Shown: positions 16,161 to 23,972 of the stretch, one piece after another | Layout of the letters: every line of letters starts with the position of its first letter | Position numbering within the stretch: the stretch's first letter is position 1 | Source: CAZFVY01 sp964522665 | GTDB taxonomy: Bacteria > Verrucomicrobiota > Verrucomicrobiia > Limisphaerales > CAZFVY01 | Length of the DNA: 25,798 bases | NCBI GenBank assembly: GCA_964522665.1 | Contig: CAZFVY010000102.1 | Span: 1-25,798, forward strand | Direction: 5' to 3' | Translations under genes and position numbers: made by a program | The notes under the pieces: generated by a model | Databases searched by the model: none | Seen by the model: the letters and a program-made list of their open reading frames with translations, nothing else | Told to the model about the DNA's origin: nothing

Positions 16161-17653
16161 CACTCGAACCCACCGGCGGCGCGCCCGCTACCCAGACCAA
16201 CGAGCGCCACCCGCGCGGCTTGCAGACGCTGTTCTTCACCGAAATGTGGGAACGCTTCAGCTACTATGGGATGCGGGCGTTGCTGGTCCTGTTCATGGTC
16301 GATGCCATGAAACACGGTGGCATGGGATTGACCGACAAGATCGCCACCTCGATCTACGGGCTTTACACCGCGGCCGTTTATCTGGCGGCGCTGCCGGGCG
16401 GCTGGTTGGCCGACCGGCTTTTCGGCGCGCAAAAATCGATTTGGTACGGTGGCATCCTCATCGCGACGGGACATTTCATCCTGGCCATTCCCCGTGATGA
16501 AACTTTTTACCTCGGACTTGCGTTCGTCGTCGCCGGCACCGGCCTGTTGAAACCAAACATCAGCGCGGTCGTCGGGGAATTATATCCGGAGGGCGGCGCC
16601 CGCCGCGACGCCGGCTTCACCGTTTTCTACATGGGGATCAATCTCGGCGCCGCGCTCGGTCCGTTGTTTTGCAGCGCCCTCGGTGAGAAACTGAACTGGC
16701 ATTACGGCTTCGGCGCCGCAGGCGTCGGAATGGTTCTCGGACTGATTCAATTCCGCCTGACGGCGAGACATTTGGGCGAAGCCGGACTGCGTCCCGGACA
16801 CGCCGGCGGTCTGACGCCGGGGCTTCGAACGGGCCTCTTTGTGACTGGCGCGTCAGGGGTGGCCATTCTTACGCTCTGTCTCACTGGCGTGATCCAGGTT
16901 AACCCCGTCAAAGTCGCGCAAAACACCTCGACGTTCATCGTCAGCGTGGCGGTCATTTATTTTCTCTACGTGCTCCTCTTCATGAAATTGGAGCGCGTCG
17001 AAAAACAACGCGTCGGGATCATCGTTATTCTGTTCGTTTCCTCAGCGCTCTTCTGGGCTGGGTTCGAGCAAGCCGGCTCATCCCTCAATCTCTTCGCCGA
17101 GCGCTACACGGACCGGCATCTAAACTGGCTCAACTTTGAAATTCCTGCGGGTTGGTTTCAGTCACTGGAGCCAGCCTTCATCATCATTCTGGCGCCCGTG
17201 GTGGCGGCGGTTTGGCTTCGTTTGGGGCGGCGCAATCTCAATCCGTCGCTCTCCATCAAATTTGGCCTCGGCCTGATCTTGATGGCGTTCGGATTCATCG
17301 TCATGGCCGGCGCCGCCCGTCTGGTCGTTGCCGGTCATCGAGCCGGTCCGATGTGGCTCACCACGACCTATCTGATTCACACGGTCGCCGAGTTATGCCT
17401 CAGTCCGATCGGCCTCAGTTCCGTCACCAAGCTGGCGCCGCGCCGGCTGGTGGGACAGATGCTCGGCGCCTGGTTCCTGGCGACCTCGCTTGGGAATTTG
17501 ATCGCGGGACTGGTCGCGGGTCAATTCCGCGCTGACTCGGTCGCCCAAATGCCGGCTCTGTTCATGCAGGTAGTGACGGCCCCAATCCTCGTCGGCATCG
17601 CGCTTATCCTCCTCTCAAAAACGCTTCAAAGATGGATGATCGGGATCAAGTAA
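16157..17653 (+). CDS. POT/PTR-family proton-coupled di/tripeptide symporter
   Basis: A 498-aa inner-membrane carrier of the POT (PTR2) family that imports di- and tripeptides with protons. The family motif E29-x-x-E32-R33-F34-S-Y36-Y37-G38 in helix 1 is intact. The PTR2 signature around G-T-G-L-L-K132-P-N is present, followed by F-Y-M-G-I-N-L-G-A (157-165). About fourteen hydrophobic segments can be traced, as is common in bacterial members. I place the start at 16157, which overlaps the cupin stop by 4 bp; the open frame further upstream only shadows the cupin gene. The 3' end overlaps the prepilin-like gene by 22 bp. Its position after two exported peptidases suggests that it takes up their products. 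Confidence 0.95.
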   Translation: MTLEPTGGAPATQTNERHPRGLQTLFFTEMWERFSYYGMRALLVLFMVDAMKHGGMGLTDKIATSIYGLYTAAVYLAALPGGWLADRLFGAQKSIWYGGILIATGHFILAIPRDETFYLGLAFVVAGTGLLKPNISAVVGELYPEGGARRDAGFTVFYMGINLGAALGPLFCSALGEKLNWHYGFGAAGVGMVLGLIQFRLTARHLGEAGLRPGHAGGLTPGLRTGLFVTGASGVAILTLCLTGVIQVNPVKVAQNTSTFIVSVAVIYFLYVLLFMKLERVEKQRVGIIVILFVSSALFWAGFEQAGSSLNLFAERYTDRHLNWLNFEIPAGWFQSLEPAFIIILAPVVAAVWLRLGRRNLNPSLSIKFGLGLILMAFGFIVMAGAARLVVAGHRAGPMWLTTTYLIHTVAELCLSPIGLSSVTKLAPRRLVGQMLGAWFLATSLGNLIAGLVAGQFRADSVAQMPALFMQVVTAPILVGIALILLSKTLQRWMIGIK

Positions 17654-18471
17654 GCTCCCAGCTCCGCTGGCCTTACGGGAACTTCGCGCGCCGCCGCCGG
17701 GCGCGGGCGCCCGGCTTCACGTTGATTGAATTGTTGGTGGCGCTGGCCCTTCTCGGGGTTTTAGCCACGTTGTTGCTGCCAACGTTGGCCAAGGCCAAAG
17801 CCAGCGCCTACTCCGCTCGCTGCAAGAGCAACCTGCGGCAGATCGATCTCGCGATGCTCATGTACCTGGGCGACTTCCAATACTACCCGCAGCTCGCCAG
17901 CGTGCAGGCGATCGGTCCCCGCGGGGCCATGCTCGTCGTGAGCAGCCTCTGGGACGACGAGCCTTACCCCGGCCTGGCGCCCTACCTGACGGTCAACGCG
18001 CCGGGATTGCTGCAGACTCCACCGCTGTTCATTTGTCCGGCGAAAAAAGCCTCGAACTCGCTTCCCGGCCGCCGCATCGACTACGGCTACAACGTCACGG
18101 GCGGCGCCTGGGACGGCGATAGCCGCGTCATGCTGGGCCTTGCGCCCGTCCAAAGCGGCGCCCCGGAAAACTTCGGCCAGATTCAATTCGTCTCGGAAGC
18201 GAGCGTGCTTTGCCCGTCGGATATGATCGCGCTCGGCGACAATTCAGCCACCCCGGTCGATTTCAATGACTGGATCGATCCGTTCAACGAGTATTTCCAG
18301 CCGAATCCTCTGCACAACGGAGGCGACAATGTCACATTTTGCGATGGGCACGTTGAATTCGCGAAACAAACGCGCTGGATTACGCCGTCCGAAACCGCGA
18401 ACCGGCGCTGGAATCGCGACCATCAGCCCCATCTGAAACCGCTCGGCAATCCGACCATGTCGGCGCCTTAG
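17632..18471 (+). CDS. Prepilin-like protein (type II secretion pseudopilin type) with H-X9-DG tail
   Basis: A 279-aa protein with a type IV prepilin leader: a positive N-terminus (ARRRRARAPG28) followed by F29-T-L-I-E33-L-L-V-A-L-A-L-L, so cleavage is expected after Gly28 with methylation of Phe29; Glu33 is the conserved +5 Glu. The rest looks like the large Verrucomicrobia/Planctomycetes set of such proteins: a C-K-S-N-L-R-Q segment after the helix, and near the end H228-N-G-G-D-N-V-T-F-C-D-G, an H-X9-DG motif. These families have many copies per genome and their roles are mostly unknown. The only ATG upstream of the leader lies inside the end of the POT gene (22-bp overlap), so it is probably translated from the same mRNA. 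Confidence 0.85.
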   Translation: MDDRDQVSSQLRWPYGNFARRRRARAPGFTLIELLVALALLGVLATLLLPTLAKAKASAYSARCKSNLRQIDLAMLMYLGDFQYYPQLASVQAIGPRGAMLVVSSLWDDEPYPGLAPYLTVNAPGLLQTPPLFICPAKKASNSLPGRRIDYGYNVTGGAWDGDSRVMLGLAPVQSGAPENFGQIQFVSEASVLCPSDMIALGDNSATPVDFNDWIDPFNEYFQPNPLHNGGDNVTFCDGHVEFAKQTRWITPSETANRRWNRDHQPHLKPLGNPTMSAP

Positions 18472-18524
18472 GAATCTGGCGGAGGCCCCAACTGGAGAAA
18501 GATACGTCAGGCCTTGGCGAACGT

Positions 18525-19604
18525 TCACCGTGCCCGCGTGACCCACCGATAGGCCGCCGACGCGTTACGCCAAAAAACCTTCTCCACCGCGGCTGGCCCA
18601 CGCGTCTGGAAGTAGCCGCTCACAATGCCTTGCACTACGCCGCAGGGCGCGAAGCGTTCGCTCACCGGCCAATTGCTCCCGTAGATCAAGCGGTCGGCGC
18701 CGAACGCGTTCCAGATCCCGTCGAGAATCGGCCGGTAGAATTCCACATCGGCGGGCGCTTTTCCATCGGCCCGACCCGAGCCTTCCACCAACCCGGACAC
18801 CTTGCAATAGACGTGAGGCTTTTGGCTCGCCGCGTTCATCCCGCGCAACCAGTCCGCCGGCGCCGCTCGTCCGTCGATCCGGACGTTCGCCACATGGTTG
18901 ATGACGATTCGCAGGTCGGGGACTTCGGCGGCCAAGCGGGCCACCCCCGGTAAAGATTCCGGCGAACCGTTGACGTCCAACTCGAGGCCCGCGTCGGCCA
19001 GTCGCCCGAGGTCCTTTCGAAAGCTTGCCTCGCCTACTGCGGCGCCGAGCCGATCCCCACCGATACGTATGCCCCGAAACAAGGGATTGCCCGCGAATCG
19101 GCGAAGCTGACCGCTGAAGGCGTCCGATCCCGGTGTCAAGTTTCCCACCATTCCAACGATAAACGGGTCGTTCGCCGCCAAATCAAGGACCCACTGGTTG
19201 TCTTCGACCCACGAACTGGCCTCGACCACCACTGTGCCCGTCACCTTGCGCGGTTGCGGCAGCGCTCGATAATCGGGCGGCAGAACCTTGCGATAAAGCA
19301 GCCGGTCACCCTTGTCCGGCCACGGCACGCCCTGCGGACGCGTCGGATCGTAGAAATGGGTGTGCGTATCGATGATCGTTCCCGCCGCCATCTCCGCCCC
19401 CGCCAAGCGGCCGAGCCAGGGAACGCCGACCAGCCCGGCGGTTAACGTCGCCGAGGCCTTCAGAAACCTCCAGCGCGTCGCTCCAAACTCGACCCGGCTC
19501 CGCCGATCCACTGCCAATAAGTCTGGCAACGTGTCGTGATCTGAATCAATTCCCGCCGCCATCGAGGCGTCCCGTTTTTGACTTGAATCGTCTGGCGTCA
19601 TCAT
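18525..19604 (-). CDS. Exported amidohydrolase-2 family protein (TIM barrel)
   Basis: A 359-aa metal-dependent hydrolase of the amidohydrolase_2 family (lactonase/decarboxylase-like). The metal motif is I-I-D-T-H81-T-H83-F-Y-D; a later I-N-H-V-A-N-V and Y-G-S-N-W-P-V follow the usual order. The last motif has Asn where L-fuconolactonase-type enzymes have Asp. The start at 19604 has GGGAG and AGGG just upstream, a fair ribosome binding site; the longer open frame upstream looks non-coding. Residues 43-70 resemble a Tat signal (T-R-W-R-F-L-K, then a hydrophobic stretch), but the second Arg is Trp, so Tat export is uncertain. The substrate is unknown; sugar lactones are one possibility. It is divergent from the small membrane protein that starts only 12 bp away, and converges on the prepilin gene. 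Confidence 0.85.
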   Translation of the reverse strand: MMTPDDSSQKRDASMAAGIDSDHDTLPDLLAVDRRSRVEFGATRWRFLKASATLTAGLVGVPWLGRLAGAEMAAGTIIDTHTHFYDPTRPQGVPWPDKGDRLLYRKVLPPDYRALPQPRKVTGTVVVEASSWVEDNQWVLDLAANDPFIVGMVGNLTPGSDAFSGQLRRFAGNPLFRGIRIGGDRLGAAVGEASFRKDLGRLADAGLELDVNGSPESLPGVARLAAEVPDLRIVINHVANVRIDGRAAPADWLRGMNAASQKPHVYCKVSGLVEGSGRADGKAPADVEFYRPILDGIWNAFGADRLIYGSNWPVSERFAPCGVVQGIVSGYFQTRGPAAVEKVFWRNASAAYRWVTRAR

Positions 19605-19616
19605 TACCCTACTCCC

Positions 19617-19772
19617 ATGAGTTTTATTTACGCGAGCGCGGCTTGGCTGATTATGGCGTTCATTCTCGGGCTGGGAATCTTGCTGGCCGCGAAGGGCAGC
19701 CTCTGGCTGCTCATCATTTCTGCCATCTGCTTCATTCTCGCCGTCGGCAAAATCGGTTGCGCGGTCAAATAA
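19617..19772 (+). CDS. Small two-helix membrane protein, 51 aa
   Basis: The frame encodes 51 residues, M-S-F-I-Y-A-S-A-A-W through G-K-I-G-C-A-V-K. Two hydrophobic helices (about 7-24 and 29-45) are joined by a short A-A-K-G-S turn, and the protein ends with a Lys. Charge and hydrophobicity are too orderly for a chance frame, which supports a real small membrane protein. It is transcribed away from the amidohydrolase, with 12 bp between the two start codons, and converges on glnS. No Shine-Dalgarno sequence is seen; the bases before the ATG are the complement of the amidohydrolase leader. The function is unknown. I believe similar short proteins occur in other Verrucomicrobiota, but that is from memory and was not checked. 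Confidence 0.7.
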   Translation: MSFIYASAAWLIMAFILGLGILLAAKGSLWLLIISAICFILAVGKIGCAVK

Positions 19773-19790
19773 GGGCGATGTTCGGCTGGC

Positions 19791-19818
19791 GGGTTGGCTA
19801 TTTTGCTTCGCCCAACCC
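19791..19818. terminator. Inverted repeat between convergent genes
   Basis: GGGTTGG (19791-19797) and CCAACCC (19812-19818) form a perfect 7-bp stem with a 14-nt loop, between the small membrane protein gene (+) and glnS (-). No T-run follows on either strand, so a role as a two-way terminator is only a guess. Confidence 0.3.
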
Positions 19819-19914
19819 ACGGCGAGCGGCTCTTTGCCTCACTGCTTCAGCGCCGCCGGTTCTGACGGGTCTTCGATGCCGCCGCGGCCGTGACGGCGCT
19901 CGAATCCCCACGGC

Positions 19915-21687
19915 TCACTTCTTTTCGCCCTGTTCGATCTTCGCCCACGAATCCCGCAGCGTGACAGTCCGGTTGAAAACCAGCTTCGCTCCCTTTTCGA
20001 CCGACTTGCTGGCGCCAACCGTCGTGGGAATATCGACGCAAAAATAGCCCTGCCGCTCGAATTGATAACGCTGTCCCGGCGTCGCGTTCGCCAAGCTCGG
20101 CTCGACCATGCAAGCGGTCAGCGTCTCCAGGGAATGCGGATTCAGATGGCTCTTGAAATCGACTCCTTCCGTTTCCGCGCCGGCGTCCTCGACCGCGAAT
20201 AACCGGTCGTAAAGCCGAACCTCCGCCGGAACCGCATGCGCCGCGGAAACCCAATGAACTGTCCCCTTAATTTTGCGCCCAGCCGTCGGTCCGCCGGCCT
20301 TGGAATCGGGATCGATCGTGCAACGAAGCGCGGTGATCTGCCCGCTCGCGGGGTCTTTCTCCACCTGGTTGCACTTAAGAATGTACGCATACCGGAGCCG
20401 CACCTCGGAGCCGGGAAAGAGCCGGAAGAATTTCTTCGGCGGAATCTCCATGAAATCCTCGCGCTCGATGTAAATCTCACGCGAGAACGGGACCTTGCGC
20501 GTCCCGGCGGCGGGGTCTTCGGGGTTGTTGACCGCCTCCAACTCCTCGACTTGGCCCGCGGGATAATTATCGATGATGACCTTGAGCGGCCGCAAAACGC
20601 CCATCACCCGCAAGGCGTGTTTGTTCAAATCCTCGCGCAGGCTGTACTCCAGCAGCGCGATGTCGGTCAGTCCGTTGAATTTGGTCACGCCGATTCGCCG
20701 ACAGAAGCTGCGAATGCCTTCCGGCGTATAGCCACGCCGGCGCAATCCCGCGAGCGTCGGCATCCGCGGATCGTCCCAACCGCTGACGAAGCCGCCGTTG
20801 ACCAGCTCCAGCAGTTTCCGTTTGCTCAGCACCGTGTAGCTCAGATTCAACCGCGCGAACTCGATTTGCTGCGGGTGGCACGGCGTCTTCAGTTCATCCA
20901 AAATCCAATCGTAAAGCGGCCGGTGGACCTCAAATTCCAATGTGCAAATCGAATGCGTGATTCCCTCAATCGAATCCGACAGGCAATGCGCGTAGTCGTA
21001 CATCGGATAGATGCACCACTGCTCCCCCGTCCGATGATGCGCTACTTTGCGAATCCGATAGATCGCGGGGTCGCGCAGGTGAATATTCGAGGACGCCATA
21101 TCGATCTTGGCCCGCAACGTCTTCGCGCCGTCCGGAAATTCGCCCGCCCGCATCCGCCCAAAAAGATCCAGATTCTCCTCGACCGACCGGTTGCGGTACG
21201 GACTTTCCTTGCCCGGCGCGGTCGGCGCGCCCCGATATTCGATCAGTTCCTCCGCCGTCAGATCACAGACGTACGCTTTGCCCAGTTTGATCAATTCGAC
21301 CGCGTATCCATAAAGCTTCTCAAAATAATCGGACGCGTAATACCGATGCGTGCCCCAGTCGAACCCCATCCATTTCACATCCTCCTGGATCGAATCGACA
21401 TACTCGACATCCTCCCGCGCCGGATTCGTGTCGTCGAAACGCAAATGGCAAACGCCGCCGGCGTTCTCTCCCGCGATGCCAAAGTTCAGGCAGATCGATT
21501 TGGCGTGACCGATATGCAGGTAACCATTCGGCTCGGGCGGAAAACGGGTCACCACCCTCCCGCCGTGCTTATTCGTCGCGAGATCGTGGGCGACAATATC
21601 GCGCACAAAATCGGACGGCGGAGGCGTCGGCGCCGCTTCGGCGGCGACTTGGGTCGCAAGGACGTTTGGATCAGTCGGGGTTGTCAT
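19915..21687 (-). CDS. glnS: Glutaminyl-tRNA synthetase
   Basis: A 590-aa class I aminoacyl-tRNA synthetase that charges tRNA-Gln with glutamine. The first ATP-binding signature lies in P50-P-E-P-N-G-Y-L-H58-I-G-H61, and the second (KMSKS-type) reads V286-L-S-K-R290-K-L. The E-P-N-G context and V-(M/L)-S-K-R variant separate GlnRS from GluRS. The C-terminal half is the all-beta anticodon-binding region, with the W-V-S-A-A-H-A stretch. It is slightly longer than the 554 aa of E. coli GlnRS because of an N-terminal extension of about 28 residues rich in Ala, Pro and Thr. GGAAG a few bases before the ATG is a fair Shine-Dalgarno sequence. Direct charging by GlnRS suggests the organism does not rely only on the GatCAB route for Gln-tRNA. 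Confidence 0.97.
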   Translation of the reverse strand: MTTPTDPNVLATQVAAEAAPTPPPSDFVRDIVAHDLATNKHGGRVVTRFPPEPNGYLHIGHAKSICLNFGIAGENAGGVCHLRFDDTNPAREDVEYVDSIQEDVKWMGFDWGTHRYYASDYFEKLYGYAVELIKLGKAYVCDLTAEELIEYRGAPTAPGKESPYRNRSVEENLDLFGRMRAGEFPDGAKTLRAKIDMASSNIHLRDPAIYRIRKVAHHRTGEQWCIYPMYDYAHCLSDSIEGITHSICTLEFEVHRPLYDWILDELKTPCHPQQIEFARLNLSYTVLSKRKLLELVNGGFVSGWDDPRMPTLAGLRRRGYTPEGIRSFCRRIGVTKFNGLTDIALLEYSLREDLNKHALRVMGVLRPLKVIIDNYPAGQVEELEAVNNPEDPAAGTRKVPFSREIYIEREDFMEIPPKKFFRLFPGSEVRLRYAYILKCNQVEKDPASGQITALRCTIDPDSKAGGPTAGRKIKGTVHWVSAAHAVPAEVRLYDRLFAVEDAGAETEGVDFKSHLNPHSLETLTACMVEPSLANATPGQRYQFERQGYFCVDIPTTVGASKSVEKGAKLVFNRTVTLRDSWAKIEQGEKK

Positions 21688-21779
21688 GGTCTTCCGGCTT
21701 CAATTCAGTTACTTTCGCGCAACGTAACAGGCGCGAATTCCGATGCACAGAAAATTTGCCGCGGTGAAGCGACCTCCTC

Positions 21780-22892
21780 TCACCAGGGCTTGAGTTCGTT
21801 GAGCGCCTTCACGATTGCACGCTTGAGCGCGAGGGTGTCCACGCTGCCCACCTCACGATAAAGCTCCTTGCCATCCGGCCCGATCAACACCGTGAACGGG
21901 ACCGGTCCCGCCCATGAAGGATCGAAGGCGTCGATCAACTTGTCACGGTCCGGCGAGGCGAACAAAAGGTTGCGGTTCGAGGCCTGTTGCTTTTTGAGGA
22001 AACCGAGCACGTCCTTCTCCTCGTCGGGCCGGTTCAACGCCACCATCACCATCTCAAAATCACGGTGGCGATACATGCGGTTCATCGTGACAAATTCAGA
22101 AAACTCCGCGACGCAGGGCGCGCACCACGTCGCCCAAAAACCAACGAGGCGCACTTTGCCGGAGTCGTTCTTGCGCAATGCGCGCAGGCCATCCGCGTCC
22201 ACCTTTTCGACCGTTACCGGTTCAGCCGCGAGCTTGTTCAGATACGCCTGCACGTTCTCGGCCTTGCCGGACCACTTAACCGAGCATCCGACGACCTTCG
22301 TTTGCGTGACGGTCAGCTCCTGGCCCGCGAGCAGCGCGTCGAGGGCGTTGCGCGTGTCCTGGGTTTTGACAAATTGAACCCGCTCGGAATCATCAATCCG
22401 GCCGTTGAACCGCAGTTTGCGCGCCGCGTCGAAAATGAACACATGCGGCGTCGCCACCGGGCCGTACGCGCGAGCGACTGCCTCGGTGTCGCCGTCATAA
22501 AGGAACGGGAAATTAAATTCCTTGTACTTCGCGCGAATCTTCATTTCCTCGAAAGTGTCGCTCAAATCGGTGTAACCCAATTCGTCCAAGCGCACCGAGC
22601 GTGGGTCGTTCGGCGAGATGGCGACGAACGCGACGCCCTTTCCCTGGTAGTCAGCGACGAGGCGCTTGATCCGTTCCTCGTAATACTGGGCGGTCGGGCA
22701 GTGAACGCAGGTGAAAATTACGACGAGGATTTTTGACGTCGCGAAATCCTTCAAAGCCCAATGGCGACCATCCACGCCCGGCAAATCGAATTCCGGCGCC
22801 GCGGCGCCGAGCGGAAGAGTCGGCACATCGGCCGCCCGAACGGCCCGAACCAAAGCGCAGCTCACCACGAGTGAAAAAAGGAGACGCTTCAT
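21780..22892 (-). CDS. Exported double thioredoxin-fold protein (redoxin + TlpA-like)
   Basis: A 370-aa protein with a signal peptide (about residues 1-20) and two thioredoxin-fold domains. Domain 1 (about 25-190) resembles AhpC/TSA-redoxin proteins, with T-C62-V-H-C65-P and a cis-Pro in A-T-P149-H. Domain 2 (about 225-370) is TlpA-like, with W-A-T-W-C257-A-P-C260 and the cis-Pro in V-P-F-T. Between them C203 stands in G-C-S-V-K-W. Proteins of this kind act on disulfides outside the cytoplasm, as reductants or peroxidases. Two complete CxxC sites in one chain suggest electron relay between the domains, which is an inference. It lies 92 bp upstream of glnS on the same strand and diverges from the ThuA-like gene. 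The substrate is unknown. Confidence 0.88.
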   Translation of the reverse strand: MKRLLFSLVVSCALVRAVRAADVPTLPLGAAAPEFDLPGVDGRHWALKDFATSKILVVIFTCVHCPTAQYYEERIKRLVADYQGKGVAFVAISPNDPRSVRLDELGYTDLSDTFEEMKIRAKYKEFNFPFLYDGDTEAVARAYGPVATPHVFIFDAARKLRFNGRIDDSERVQFVKTQDTRNALDALLAGQELTVTQTKVVGCSVKWSGKAENVQAYLNKLAAEPVTVEKVDADGLRALRKNDSGKVRLVGFWATWCAPCVAEFSEFVTMNRMYRHRDFEMVMVALNRPDEEKDVLGFLKKQQASNRNLLFASPDRDKLIDAFDPSWAGPVPFTVLIGPDGKELYREVGSVDTLALKRAIVKALNELKPW

Positions 22893-23137
22893 AATCCGTA
22901 GTCTAGGCCGCGCCGTTCTTCAGGCAAGGAACTTTGCGCGCCCGCAACGCGCAAGATTTTGCGGTGGCAATCCCGATTCAGAATCGGGAGCAACACCGCT
23001 TTGGGCGGCGCGGAGCGCGGGGATAACCTCCGTTTTCACCAGCCCAGGCGCCGCTCCCGCCCGCTCTCATCCTCCGCCACCCTCACTCGGTTCGATTTTT
23101 TCTGGTCTCGCCCAACCCGGCGCTCAATGCTTCCCTA
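22893..23137. other. Divergent intergenic region with long palindrome
   Basis: A 245-bp gap between the thioredoxin-fold gene (-) and the ThuA-like gene (+). No gene was seen. It holds the interrupted palindrome at 22961-22999 and must include both promoters, but no strong -35/-10 pair stands out by eye. Confidence 0.55.
22961..22999. repeat. 39-nt interrupted palindrome
   Basis: The outer arms GCGGTG (22961-22966) and CACCGC (22994-22999) enclose a 4x4 internal loop (GCAA on both sides) and the inner arms TCCCGATTC (22971-22979) and GAATCGGGA (22981-22989) around a single central A. As RNA it would fold into a strong hairpin of 14 bp. It may be a REP-like repeat, or an operator for the divergent genes. 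No T-run follows. Confidence 0.65.
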
Positions 23138-23899
23138 ATGCTCAAGCGATTTGCCCAAATCCTGGCGCTTTTCATCACTGTCTCCCGCGCCACCCAAGCC
23201 GAAGTCTTGATCGTCGCCGACGAGTTCCCCGCGATGCAGGTGATCGCGGACAAATTGAAACGGGACGAAAACCTCGAGACCAAGTTGGTCTGGCAAACCA
23301 ACCTGCCGCCCGCCCTGGCGCCATTCCAGGCCGTAATCGTTTACATCCACAAGGAACTTTCCGCGCCGGCGGAAGACGCGTTCATCGAATACGCTGAGAA
23401 CGGCGGCAAGCTCGTTGTGCTGCACCACTCGATCAGTTCGGGCAAACGGAAAAACCGGCGCTGGTTCTCCTTCCTGGGCGTCGCCCTGCCGGAGGGCGAA
23501 TTGAATCACGGCGGGTACAAATGGATCGAGGGCGTCGATTTTGATTTAGTGAACCTCGCGACGAATCACTTCATCATGACTAACAAGCTCAGCTACCCTA
23601 AATGCATTTCCTTCGCGAGCGCCAGCGCCACCAACAGCCCCAGGACTCTCCCAGTATTCACACTTCACGACACCGAGGTCTATTTGAATCATGTGCATAC
23701 TGAACCGCACGAACTGTTGATGGGGTTGAAGTACACCGACGCCAAAACGGGCATTACCTACGCGCAGGATCGCGCGGGCTGGGCCAAACGTGCGGGTAAA
23801 GGGTGGATCATCTATTTCGCCCCCGGCCACACCCAACACGATTTCGAAGACCCGAACTACGGTCAGCTCGTCGTCAACGCGGTCATTTGGCGCCCGTAA
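23138..23899 (+). CDS. Secreted ThuA-like domain protein
   Basis: A 253-aa protein with a signal peptide (MLKRFAQILALFITVSRATQA|E) and a ThuA-like fold, related to class I glutamine amidotransferase-like proteins. Supporting stretches are L-I-V-A-D-E-F-P near the start, E-Y-A-E-N-G-G-K-L-V-V-L-H-H (about 87-100), and the C-terminal G-K-G-W-I-I-Y-F-A-P-G-H-T...D-F-E-D-P-N-Y. ThuA proteins act in sugar metabolism in some bacteria (trehalose utilisation in rhizobia), but this secreted type is common in Verrucomicrobiota and Planctomycetota and its reaction is unknown. No sugar genes lie beside it. It diverges from the thioredoxin-fold gene and converges on the toxin gene. Confidence 0.82.
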   Translation: MLKRFAQILALFITVSRATQAEVLIVADEFPAMQVIADKLKRDENLETKLVWQTNLPPALAPFQAVIVYIHKELSAPAEDAFIEYAENGGKLVVLHHSISSGKRKNRRWFSFLGVALPEGELNHGGYKWIEGVDFDLVNLATNHFIMTNKLSYPKCISFASASATNSPRTLPVFTLHDTEVYLNHVHTEPHELLMGLKYTDAKTGITYAQDRAGWAKRAGKGWIIYFAPGHTQHDFEDPNYGQLVVNAVIWRP

Positions 23900-23972
23900 C
23901 GAGCATAGGCGTCAAAGACGACCCCGCGACTTAGCTGCCCTTTGCGCGGTGAAACCTGGGTCGAAGCTCACG

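Noticed and set aside
19605..19820. 72-codon N-terminal extension of the amidohydrolase
   Set aside because: It lies antisense to the 51-aa membrane protein and is polar, Gln/Asn/Arg-rich and without homology features. The start at 19604 has a ribosome binding site.
20236..21861. 541-codon plus-strand frame antisense to glnS
   Set aside because: glnS on the other strand is certain. The antisense frame is a codon-bias shadow rich in Arg, Gln and Ile-Asp runs.
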